From: Blastocladiella emersonii ATCC 22665
Taxonomy: Eukaryota; Blastocladiomycota; Blastocladiomycetes; Blastocladiales; Blastocladiaceae
Assembly (NCBI GenBank): GCA_025594325.1
Contig: JANHCV010000001.1
Location: 4,650,001 to 4,714,000, forward strand
Direction: 5' to 3'
Length of the DNA: 64,000 bases
Made by a program: the position numbers and the translations under genes. Each line of letters opens with the position of its first letter. Position 1 is the first letter of the stretch. Below are positions 1 to 9,169 of the stretch, piece after piece. The notes beneath the pieces were generated by a model, which saw nothing but the letters and a program-made list of their open reading frames with translations, made no database searches and was not told the DNA's origin.

Positions 1-1161
1 CGAGAGGGTGCTCACGACGCGAAGCCGCGAAAGCAACCGCAGCGCGAGCAGCGCGTCGAGATGGGCCACGGTAAGCTTCGGCATATCGAGCGTCAGGTCG
101 CGCAGGCCGGGCATGCAGCGAGGCAGGCCGCGGCCAAAGACGGTAGCCGGTACGTTGAATGGCGGCGAGAGCTCGAGTGTGGAGAGGCGGCGGAAGGCAG
201 CGGGCGTGGGACCGTGAAGGGCGGGGAGCATCGAGGTGGACGGGAAGCTCGATCGGACGCGAAGCTGGCGCAGCGGCGCGACGTGGTTGAAGAGAACGTC
301 GAGAAACTGCGGCATCCAGTGCGGGCCCGGTGCGAGTTTGGCGGGCCCGAACGGCGAGCGAGCGGTCCACAGCATGTTGCGGTCGTAGAACTGGCCCGAG
401 ATGGTGATAGAGGTGATCTCGCGCAGGTTCGGGAACGCGCAGCCGCCGCTGCCACTCGACGTCGTCGAGGCGGCGTCTGTCCGCGATCTTGGAGAGCCAA
501 AGACGAGCTCGCACACGCGATCGAGAACAATCAAGTCATCGAACAGGATCCCCTGGGCGTCGGGTTGGCGTACGCCCGTGGACTCGTAGCTGCGCATGTT
601 GCGCTCGAGGGCCATGAGCTGGACGCCCGGCTGGGTGTGGGCGGTCGAGTGGATGAAGGTGAGGTGGCGCAGCGGCAGGTGCACGGGGAGCGGCTCGGCG
701 TCGAGGAGCGTCTCGAGGTGGGTGACGACGGCAGCGGGCGGCAGGGCCGAGAACGGGTTGGTGGCGGAGACGGGGCCCCAGCCGGTCGAGAAGGGCAGGG
801 CGGCGATCTTGCGGATAAACTCGACGAGCGAGTAGGCCTCGACGTTGCGCGTGGTGCCGACGTGGTCGCGCACGGCGGACGAGAGCACGCGGCAGGTGCA
901 GGCGAGCTCGTGCAGGTCCTTGGTCGAGGGGCAGCTGGTCGCGGCGACGTGGCGCACGACCATGGCGATCAGCTCGGCTGGGAGGCCCGCGAGGCGAGGC
1001 GCAGCGAGCGGTGGTGGATCGGCGGCGGCGGTAGCAGCAGGAATGGGAGAGTTGGGCGCGTCCTCGTCCATGTGCGACGAGGAGACGGGCGACTGGAGCG
1101 GCGTGGGGCCGGTCGAGTCATACTCGAGGCCGGCGTAGGCGTCGGCGTGCATTTGATCCAT
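1..1161 (-). CDS. F-box-like protein, 3' end beyond window
   Basis: A single open frame of 387 codons runs from an ATG at 1161-1159 off the left edge. The first 50 residues are Pro/Ala-rich and disordered. They are followed by an F-box-like segment beginning LAGLPAELIAMVVRHVA with a downstream Leu/Cys-rich half (LHELACTCRVLSSAVRDHV), and then by spaced Leu-rich stretches such as MPGLRDLTLDMPKLTVAHLD that resemble degenerate leucine-rich repeats. F-box proteins of this type usually hold substrates for SCF ubiquitin ligases through Skp1; that role is inferred from the family. The opposite strand is also open over most of this length, but its translation is Arg/Gly-rich and unlike a protein. The gene is divergent from the glutamine synthetase gene. 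The C-terminus is missing, so no specific target can be named. Confidence 0.72.
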   Translation of the reverse strand, partial: MDQMHADAYAGLEYDSTGPTPLQSPVSSSHMDEDAPNSPIPAATAAADPPPLAAPRLAGLPAELIAMVVRHVAATSCPSTKDLHELACTCRVLSSAVRDHVGTTRNVEAYSLVEFIRKIAALPFSTGWGPVSATNPFSALPPAAVVTHLETLLDAEPLPVHLPLRHLTFIHSTAHTQPGVQLMALERNMRSYESTGVRQPDAQGILFDDLIVLDRVCELVFGSPRSRTDAASTTSSGSGGCAFPNLREITSITISGQFYDRNMLWTARSPFGPAKLAPGPHWMPQFLDVLFNHVAPLRQLRVRSSFPSTSMLPALHGPTPAAFRRLSTLELSPPFNVPATVFGRGLPRCMPGLRDLTLDMPKLTVAHLDALLALRLLSRLRVVSTLS

Positions 1162-2072
1162 GGTGTAGAGCCGTGCGGCGCTGATGCATAGAGTTTCGGG
1201 TTGCTTGCAGTGTCCGTGAGGGAAGGGAGAGCGTTCGTGAGGTGTGGGCGGGGGAGAGGGAGAGACCGGGCCGCGCAGCGGCAGCGCAAACGGCGCGTCG
1301 CCGCGATCGCCCTCGCCGCACGTGCGACCCGTGCGCGGCGCGACGCGTCGACGCGTCGGCTGTAACGCGTTCTGACGCGCGAGACAAGCCGCGGGCCCGC
1401 GAGACACTTGCGCGCGCGCTGACGAGCTCCTCGTCGGAAGCAAGAGATATGACCCTCGATCACTATCTCGATGACCGCATCCGTATCATCGGGGCGCGCG
1501 TGCCCTCATTTCGGGTCGGGATCTGTCGGACCGACGGTGGAGGCGAGCTCCTATCGTTGCCGCGGACATCACACTCGGATTAGACTTTCAGCAGTGGCGG
1601 TGGTGATGGCGGCGCAGCAGCAGCGTGTTGAAAACTTGAGCGTCAACGCGTGGTCCCTGTCGTCGACCGTCGACTCCATGAAATGATCCGCCACCGTATC
1701 GCACTCGGTGCACTTGCCGTGCACGGCGATTGACGAGGCGACCGTGTCGTGTGGTCCCTGGTCAGCTGGCGCCGCTCGCGCCGCGACGCCTCCCTTTCGT
1801 CCCTGCACTCGCGCGCGAGGGTGCTCGAGCGAGGCACCGACGCCGACGAGGATGTGCGCGTTCTTTGACAGCGCGACACGTATAAAGCCGCCATGGCGTC
1901 GGGCCTCTCCGGCGACGGTCAGCGACGACCGTGACTCGTGCCCCCGCTGCAGCCGCACTCGACCCGCTCCCCGCCGATCCGCCGCTGCAGCTCCGAACCG
2001 ACCGTCACGCGCCATCTCCGCCGACGTCACTGCCATTCGACTGCGTTATCAGCACTGTCGCCAAGCCACGAG
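1162..2072. other. divergent intergenic/promoter region
   Basis: About 0.9 kb lies between the F-box start codon and the glutamine synthetase start codon. It holds a cluster of ACGCGT boxes near 1343-1370, two GCGAGACA-type motifs near 1378-1406, and no convincing gene. Short open frames here have no protein-like composition. Confidence 0.6.
1343..1370. promoter_or_regulatory. cluster of three ACGCGT (MCB-like) boxes
   Basis: ACGCGT occurs at 1343-1348, 1351-1356 and 1365-1370 in the divergent promoter. ACGCGT is the core site of the MBF (Mbp1/Swi6-type) cell-cycle factor in fungi. Its function here is inferred only from the motif and the clustering. Confidence 0.4.
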
Positions 2073-3382
2073 ATGCCTGTCACGCCCGCCAAACCTTCGC
2101 GCTCGCGCGCTCGCCCGGCCTTTCTCTCCGGCGCCCTCAAAAGCCTCGCGTCCCTCACCGGCTCCTCGCTCTTCGGCTCCCGCATCGCCTCCTCGGACTC
2201 GACCAAGCCGACCTCGTCCACGGCCAAGCTCCGCGCCCTGTTCTCGCCGTCCTCCTCGTCAACTCGGCGCTCCATCAACCCCTCGCCCGCACCCTCGGCA
2301 TCCTCCTCGCCGGCGACCCTAGTCGAATCCGACTTTGACTTGCTCAACGACTCGGACCTCCTCTCCCCGATCGGCATCTCGCCCGCTTCCTCCTCTGCAC
2401 TACCCAACCCCTACACCGCCAACGCCATGTCGCACCAGGCCCGCATCAACGCCGTGCTTGGCGTCGTCGCCCACGCCCCGCGCGACGTCAAGGTCCCGAC
2501 GGACGCGACCGGCCGCGTCCTCACGCCGTCCGAGCTGTTCGGCACCAACGTCTTCGGCCTGCCGCAGCTGCAGAAGGCCCTCCCGAAGCCCGTCTACGCC
2601 CAGTTCATCAAGCAGGTCCGCGGCCGCCACACCCTCGACAAGCCCACGGCCGACGCGGTCGCGCACGCCGTGCGCGTGTGGGCCCAGGAGCGCGGCGTAC
2701 GTTGCCCATCCATGATCCTCGATATGATCGCGCCGACCACTCACTTTCGATTACGCCCTCGCGTAGGCCACCGCCTTCACGCACTGGTTCCAGCCGCAAA
2801 CGGGCTCGACGGCCGAAAAGCACGACTCGTTCCTGACCCTCAAGTACTCGGACTCGGGCGACTTTGCCTCCACCATCGACGCCTTCTCGGGCTCGCAGCT
2901 GCTGCAGTCCGAGCCCGACGCGTCCTCGTTCCCGTCGGGTGGCATGCGCACCACCTTCGAGGCCCGCGGGTACACGGTGTGGGACACGACGTCGCCCATG
3001 TTCCTGCGCGACGGGCCCATCAAGGGCACCACCACCCTCTACATCCCCTCGGTCTTCATCTCCTACAACGGACAGGCCCTCGACGAGAAGACGGTCCTGC
3101 TCCGCGCCAACGAGGCCCTCTCCAAGTCGGCCGTCAAGGTCCTGCGCCTGCTCGGCGAGAACGTGTCGCGCGTCTACACCACGCTCGGCATCGAGCAGGG
3201 GTACTTCCTCATCGACCGCAACCTGTACTCGCTGCGGCCCGACCTCAAGCTCACGGGCCGCACGCTGATCGGGTCGGTCCCGCCCAAGCACCAGCAGCTC
3301 GAGGACCACTACTTTGGCAAGATCCCGTCGCGCGTCCTCGCCACCATGTCCGAGGCCGAGCTCGAGCTGCTCAAGCTCGGCG

Positions 3383-3416
<34 letters not shown>

Positions 3417-4748
3417 GCAGCAGTTTGAGCTCGCGCCCATCTTCGAGGAGGCCACGGTCGCCGTCGACCACAACCTGCTCGTCATGGACGTGATGCACCA
3501 GGTCGCGCACCGCCACAAGCTCAAGATCCTGTTCCACGAGAAGCCGTTCAAGGGCATCAATGGGTCGGGCAAGCACTGCAACTGGTCCATGTCGACGGAC
3601 CAGGGCGACAACCTGCTCGACCCGACGGTTCGCCCCGAGACCAACTACCGGTTCCTCATCTTCCTCCTCGCCACGCTGCTCGGCGTCAAGCAGCACCAGG
3701 GCATCCTGCGCGCGTCCATCTCGTCCTCGTCCAACCTGCACCGCCTCGGCGCCCAGGAGGCCCCGCCCGGCATCATCTCGGCGTTCCTCGGCGAGCAGCT
3801 GACCGAGGTCCTCGACGCCATCGAGCAGAAGCGCGGCGTCAAGAACTTCTCGGTCCCGCACATGCAGACCATCAAGCTCGGCGGCACCGTCCTCGACCTC
3901 AAGGTGGCCGTGCTCCCCGAGATTGCCCGCGACCTCACGGACCGCAACCGCACCTCGCCCTTTGCCTTCACGGGCAACAAGTTCGAGTTCCGCGCCGTGG
4001 GCTCCAAGCAGTCGCCTCGTTCCCCGTCACGGTCCTCACCGCCGCCGTCGCCTCGGCCCTCGACCAGATTGCCAAGAAGCTCGAGGCCAAGATGGCCGGC
4101 AAGGCCATTGCCACCGAGGACGACAAGATTGCCGTTATCCGCGACCTGATTGCCGACACGCGCGCCATCCGCTTCGAGGGCGACAACTACTCGCAGGCCT
4201 GGTCGGACGAGGCCGAGAAGCGCGGCCTGCTCAACATCAAGTCGGTCCCCGAGGCCTACGCCCAGCTGCTCGAGCCCGTCAACGCCGACATGCTGACCAA
4301 GGCCACGGCCGTGTTCACGCACGAGGAGCTGCACTCGCGCTACCACGTGCTCGTCGAGCGGTTCACCAAGGACCTGCTGATCGAGGCCAACACCCTCAAG
4401 TTCATGGCCACCCAGACCATCCTCCCCGCCGTCTTCGAGTACCGCAAGTCGCTCGCCAACACGATCGCCGCGCTCAAGGGCATCGAGTGCGACGCGAGCG
4501 CCGAGGTCGCGGCCGTCGGCGCGCTCGCGTCGCACCTGAACGGGCTGCGCACGGCCGTCGACGAGCTCGACCAGGCAATCAACAAGGTCAACGCCGCGGG
4601 CGACGATCCGGTCGCACAGGCCAAGCTCGCCGACACGGCGCTGCTGCCCGCCATGGACGCGGTCCGCGTGCACGCCGACGCGCTCGAGCAGGTGGTTGCG
4701 GACAAGTTCTGGCCGCTGCCCAAGTACACGGAGCTGCTGTTCCAGTAG
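2073..4748 (+). CDS. type III glutamine synthetase, frameshifted
   Basis: The enzyme makes glutamine from glutamate, ammonia and ATP. Exon 1 is 2073-2696, with a 70-nt intron at 2697-2766. GSIII hallmarks are [15 protein letters not shown] near residue 165, [54 protein letters not shown] (ATP/metal region) and [19 protein letters not shown]. The ATG at 2073 gives about 118 Ser/Pro-rich residues before the conserved domain; 2427 (MSHQARIN) is an alternative start. The frame breaks at 4014-4017: the upstream frame ends in [14 protein letters not shown] then nonsense, while [17 protein letters not shown] continues one frame over to the stop at 4746-4748. One missing base between TCGCC and TCG explains it; with it the product would be 868 aa, normal for GSIII. 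Either the copy is broken or the base is a sequencing error. The 3' end is duplicated in inverted form just downstream. Confidence 0.88.
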
Positions 4749-4868
4749 ACGTTGCGAAAGCGAGAGGCGAGTCTTTTTTTTTTTGATCCTGTACATTACC
4801 TATACATCTTTCGTCTCTTGTATCTTGCTTCGTTCATTTACACTTGCTGGAGCGTGCAGGCTGAGCTG
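4439..4868. repeat. left arm of small inverted repeat (GSIII 3' end)
   Basis: This segment holds the last 310 nt of the glutamine synthetase gene plus 120 nt of 3' flank. It is repeated in reverse complement at 5147-5575. Differences seen are three substitutions in the outermost 35 bp, an 11-T versus 10-T tract, and one substitution near the inner end. The spacer is 278 bp. Confidence 0.9.
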
Positions 4869-5146
4869 AGAACCACGCGATTTTTCACGCGGCGTCTGGC
4901 GCGCAAGTGCTGGCCGCGGGACGCGCTCCAAGCCTTCATCACCTTTTTGATCAAGTTGGCCCCGGCCCGCCGCGTCGGTTGTCCTGGTCGCTTCTCGCTT
5001 GATTTAACGCCGGCCTAGTCGTCAGCATCAACAATCATGTCTAACGCCGCCCAGCTTATCCAGCATTGAATAAACGCGCCGTGGCCCGCTCAAGTTGGTG
5101 CGGTCGCGTCGCGTTCTCGCGCGTAGGTCCAATTGATCCGAGGTCA

Positions 5147-5575
5147 CAGCTCAGCCTGCACGCTCCAGCAAGTGTAAATGAACGAAGCAGGATACAAGAG
5201 ACGAAAGATGTATAGGTAATGTACAGGATCAAAAAAAAAAGACTCGCCTCTCGCTTTCGCAACGTCTACTGGAACAGCAGCTCCGTGTACTTGGGCAGCG
5301 GCCAGAACTTGTCCGCAACCACCTGCTCGAGCGCGTCGGCGTGCACGCGGACCGCGTCCATGGCGGGCAGCAGCGCCGTGTCGGCGAGCTTGGCCTGTGC
5401 GACCGGATCGTCGCCCGCGGCGTTGACCTTGTTGATTGCCTGGTCGAGCTCGTCGACGGCCGTGCGCAGCCCGTTCAGGTGCGACGCGAGCGCGCCGACG
5501 GCCGCGACCTCGGCGCTCGCGTCGCACTCGATGCCATTGAGCGCGACGATCGTGTCGGCGAGCGACTTGCGGTAC
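5147..5575. repeat. right arm of small inverted repeat
   Basis: Reverse-complement copy of 4439-4868, about 99% identical. Homology stops abruptly on both sides: after GTACCGC at the outer end and after CTGAGCTG at the inner end. Confidence 0.9.
5266..5575 (-). pseudogene. glutamine synthetase C-terminal fragment
   Basis: Reading on the minus strand, this fragment encodes the last ~103 residues of the type III glutamine synthetase, ending in ELLFQ and the same TAG stop, then the same 3' flank. It has no start, promoter or catalytic part, so it should be non-functional as an enzyme. It faces the intact gene tail to tail, so any read-through transcript of either gene could fold back on itself or pair with the other over about 430 nt. 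Substitutions cluster at its outer end, next to the breakpoint. Confidence 0.85.
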
Positions 5576-5915
5576 AGTACATTTTCCGGCTAACGTTCCG
5601 CGGCACGACCTGGTCGCGCGTCGAGTTGCGCCACCCACGTGTGTGGAGGCAGTCCCTGCAGCGATCTCCTCGTCGATCAGGGATTCGATCAAAACGCCAC
5701 ATTTCTTCGCGTCGAGTGACAAGTCGGCTGCTCGCTCGCGACTTCAGCTCACTCACACGGCCAATTCGGAGAAGACCAGTTTGTGACATAAGAACTGAAC
5801 GTGTTATATATGGTACTGATAGCAAATTTACAAGGCGGGCCCTACGGCCAGCCGGATCGGCACGGTTGTGGCGAAGCAGCACGCGCGGACCACGCGCTTG
5901 CGCTCAGCGCAACCA
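5576..5915. other. intergenic, no gene seen
   Basis: This is the 340 bp between the glutamine synthetase fragment and the permease stop codon. It is locally AT-richer around 5800-5835. No motif or frame worth calling was seen. Confidence 0.5.
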
Positions 5916-7601
5916 TTACGCCGACATCTTAAGCTCCTCCATGGCGTGACCCTTGCCGCTGAGGTGCTCCCAACCGGGAATCACGATCTCACGCTCGGGG
6001 TTGTTGACGCGCGAGTGCGTGCGGCCATACACGAAGTAGAAGGCGAAGGCGGCCAGGATCCAGATGGCGAGACGGAGCACGCCCATGGCGCCACCGACGG
6101 CAATGAGGGCGAGGCAGACGAGGGTGCCGAGGCCGGGAACAATGTAGGGGCCGAGAGGAACCTTGAAGGGGCGCTCGAGGTCGGGGCGCTGGACGCGTAG
6201 GACACCGGTCGACAGGCACACGAGGGCGAAGGCGAAGAGAGTACCGGACCTGAGGGGCGACAAGAAGAGAGATTAGCTTTGGGCTCTCGGTTTGTCGGAC
6301 GGACGAGTGTGAGAAGACACGTACGAAACCATGTGCGAGATGATGCCGATGGGAACGAAGGCCGCGATCGAGCCGCAAATGGCCCAGTTGAGCAGGATGG
6401 CCTTGTAGGGCGTCTTGTACGTGGGGTGCAGCTCACCAATCGAGGGCGGGAGAAGCCCGTCGACGGCAATGGTCATGAGGATGCGGGGCAGCGACATGAG
6501 ACTGACGAGGATGACCGAGACGAGACCAGCGAGCGCGCCCACGCTGATCGCGACCACGAGCCAGTTCATGCCGAGAGCCGAGACCGAGTCAGCGAGCGGG
6601 GAGCCCGACGTGAGGCCGCGGAAGTCGGTGATGCCGGTCAGGTTGAGCGAGACGAGAATGTAGAGGATGGTGCAGATGACGAGCGAGCCGAGGATACCGA
6701 TGGGCATGTCGCGGGCGGGGTTCTTGGTCTCCTGGGCCGTGGTCGAGACGGCATCGAAGCCAATGTAGGCGATGAAGACGAGGGTGGAAGCGTGGAAGAC
6801 ACCGCCGATGCCGTACTCGTGCTTGCCCGTCGGGTCGTCGGCGGCCGTGGGGATAAAGGGCGACCACCGGCTGGCATCGATGTACGAGAACGTAGCGAAA
6901 AGGAACGTCAAGATCACGATTAGCTTGGTTCCGGCCGCAAAGTGGTTGAAATTCGCGGAAGCGCGGGCGCCGAAGGTGAGGATGATCGAGATGACCGTGA
7001 CGACGAGGAAGGCCGGCAGGTTGATGTAGCCGTTGGTCGTGACGAAACCGGTCGCCTCCGAGTGATCCCAGGGCGTCATGGTCCAGGTCTCGGACAGCTT
7101 GACGTGGAAGGCCGTCTTGAGGAACTTCTGCAGGTACGAGGTGAAGCCCTGCGCGGCGAGGGCCGAACCGAGGAGGTACTCGAGAAGCAGGTTGCTCCCG
7201 CAGATGAAGGCGACGCTCTCGCCGAGCGCGGCGTAGACGTACGAGTACGCAGAGCCCGAGGCCGGGATGAGACTCGCCATCTCGCCGTAGCAGAGGCCGG
7301 CGAAGGCACACGCGACACCGGCGATGAGGAACGAGAGCACGATGGCCGGGCCGGCGAACTCGGCGGCCGCGTTACCCGTGATGACGAAGATACCAGTGCC
7401 TGTGGGATAGAGTCAAGGTCAGTGAGCGACTCGAATGGACGGTGGGTGGAGACCAGGTCGTGAGAACGTACCGATAATGTCGCCGACACCGATGAGAATC
7501 ACGTCGAGGGCGCCGAGCGTGCGCTTCATCTGCGTGCTGGCGGCCTCGGCCTGGTAGGCCTCGACCGACTTGGTCGCGAAGATGGTTTTCATCAAGCTCA
7601 T
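5916..7601 (-). CDS. APC-family amino-acid permease (CAT-like)
   Basis: A 512-aa polytopic membrane transporter for amino acids of the amino acid-polyamine-organocation superfamily, closest in look to cationic amino acid transporters/YfnA. Exons are joined over introns 7400-7471 (72 nt) and 6250-6324 (75 nt). Helix 1 carries the family signature GVGDIIGTGIFVITGNAAAE, interrupted after DIIG by intron 1. It is followed by SFLIAGVACAFAGLCYGEMA and a sixth-helix motif FIAYIGFDAVSTTAQETKNP. About twelve hydrophobic segments are visible, and the C-terminus is short and charged. The start at 7601 gives a 30-residue cytosolic N-terminus with the usual KRTLGALDVIL lead-in. Plasma-membrane or vacuolar location cannot be decided. 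It lies tail to tail with the glutamine synthetase relic. Confidence 0.92.
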
Positions 7602-9169
7602 GATGGAGTGATGGGGGAGGTCGAGCGGGGGTCGATGCGAGGCAAGGGTCCGACTCGGAGAGCGAGGTGAAGAAGGGGCGCGAAGGGAGAGTGGTCGGGG
7701 CCCAGCCTCGGAGAGATACAGAGCAAGTCGAGGGAGAAGGGGGATAGGGTCTCTTTTGTATCGGTTCGCTGGCCCCCACGTCCGCTGCGAACGGCCATTT
7801 GAGGAGGCTTACCGACACGCGCCAGCCTGCGGGTGGCTCGAGGAGGTCACCGGGTCCAATCCGGCGCGTGAGCGGTTTTGCCCCATGACCTTCCGGGGCG
7901 CCGCCTGATTGGACGGTAGAAATTTCAGCCTTGCCATGTGCCCATGCGGTTTACCCACAAGCCTCCCTGCCTGGCGCCTGACTCATGGCGCGGGACGCCT
8001 CGCCGCCGTCCCTCGAGTTCAGAAGCGGATTTTCCTTGCGGGCGATGGCCATGGTCACGGCTCCAACGTGGCCATCGTCCTTTCCACCATGGCCACGACG
8101 AGTCCGGGCTGGTGGCCACCTTCCGCTCCTCGGCCAGCTTCGAAACCTGGTCGTGGCCATCGGCGTGGAAACGTTGCTCCGTGTTGGATCAACGCGCCAC
8201 CTCGATTGACATGGGTGGTCCGATTGATTATTAGCGTCATATCACCGTGGCTTGCGACCCGCGTATATTTTTGGAAGGTCCCCAACCAAGTGATGGCGGC
8301 GCCAGGGCGGCGCGCATGACCGACTCCTGATCAGCTTTTCAATCACGCGCCGCGACGCGTCGCGTCGCCTCGTCGCCGATACCCGGCCGGAGGGTGTTAT
8401 CTCGAGGTTGCTGTATCGCTCGTTGTCGACCACCCGACTCGATGCTGCTCCCGGGAGCTGGTTTAGCTCGGCAGATGCTCGTGCTTGGCAACGCCACTCG
8501 CGCTGGCCACGATGGCCCTGTCGGTGGCAGGCCACCTTGCATGGTTCCGGACGCGTTTTTGCTCACGAGGTTGAACTGAATTATTCGCATGCGAGTGCAT
8601 CATCGATTCGGTTCGCCATTGCCAAGAGAACTATGACCAAGTAGAAGGCGATGGCCTCGCGGAGGAAGGCCACGCGTCGTCTTGGGCATCCTTCGAGCTC
8701 ACTTCACGATGGCCACGTCCGCACTGAAGACTTTGCGCCTCGATCAGGCCGACGATCACAGTCGATACATGACTTTTTTTTCGCTGCAGCGCATCACGTA
8801 TTTAGCAGCCATCTTGAATGAACTCCGCTGTTTACTCACTATGATTTAGACTCCTTCAAGAAATTGAGCGACTATGTTTCATCAAACAGACTGGTACAGA
8901 CTGATGATACTACCAAGGTAGAAAAGCTCAAACGTGCGGTGCGCTGGGAGCAGGGGTTTATTCTAAGAAGAGTGGGTGGCGCAAGACTTGGGAACCCGAT
9001 TCATTGGAGACGCGTCAAAGTATCATGTGAGCTCCGCGAGACGCGTCGCGATTTGTCTCGCGTCTCCCATCGCGAGAGAACGGCATGAGCCACCCTGCCA
9101 CCAACACTTTCCGGAATGAACCCGCTCGCACTCCTTGCAACCAAATCCATTCGCAAAGCATGATAGAAG
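7602..9169. other. long divergent intergenic region
   Basis: This 1.57 kb region lies between the permease and DOCK start codons. Several short overlapping frames exist, none with recognisable domains. Visible structure includes repeated TGGCCA/GGCCATSG words at 8040-8165, ACGCGT boxes at 8355, 8551, 9010 and 9041, and a dense GAGACGCGTC / GTCTCGCG patch at 9007-9085 just upstream of the DOCK start. It may hold promoters for both genes; nothing else can be supported. Confidence 0.5.

Noticed and set aside
61-1191. 376-codon plus-strand frame at the left edge
   Set aside because: It is the mirror of the F-box-like frame; Gly/Arg-rich with no motif.
8040-8165. TGGCCA-rich words as a possible satellite or element
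   Set aside because: The words are short, irregularly spaced and not tandem; similar GGTCACGRCCA strings near 39230 and 48705 are too short to link.
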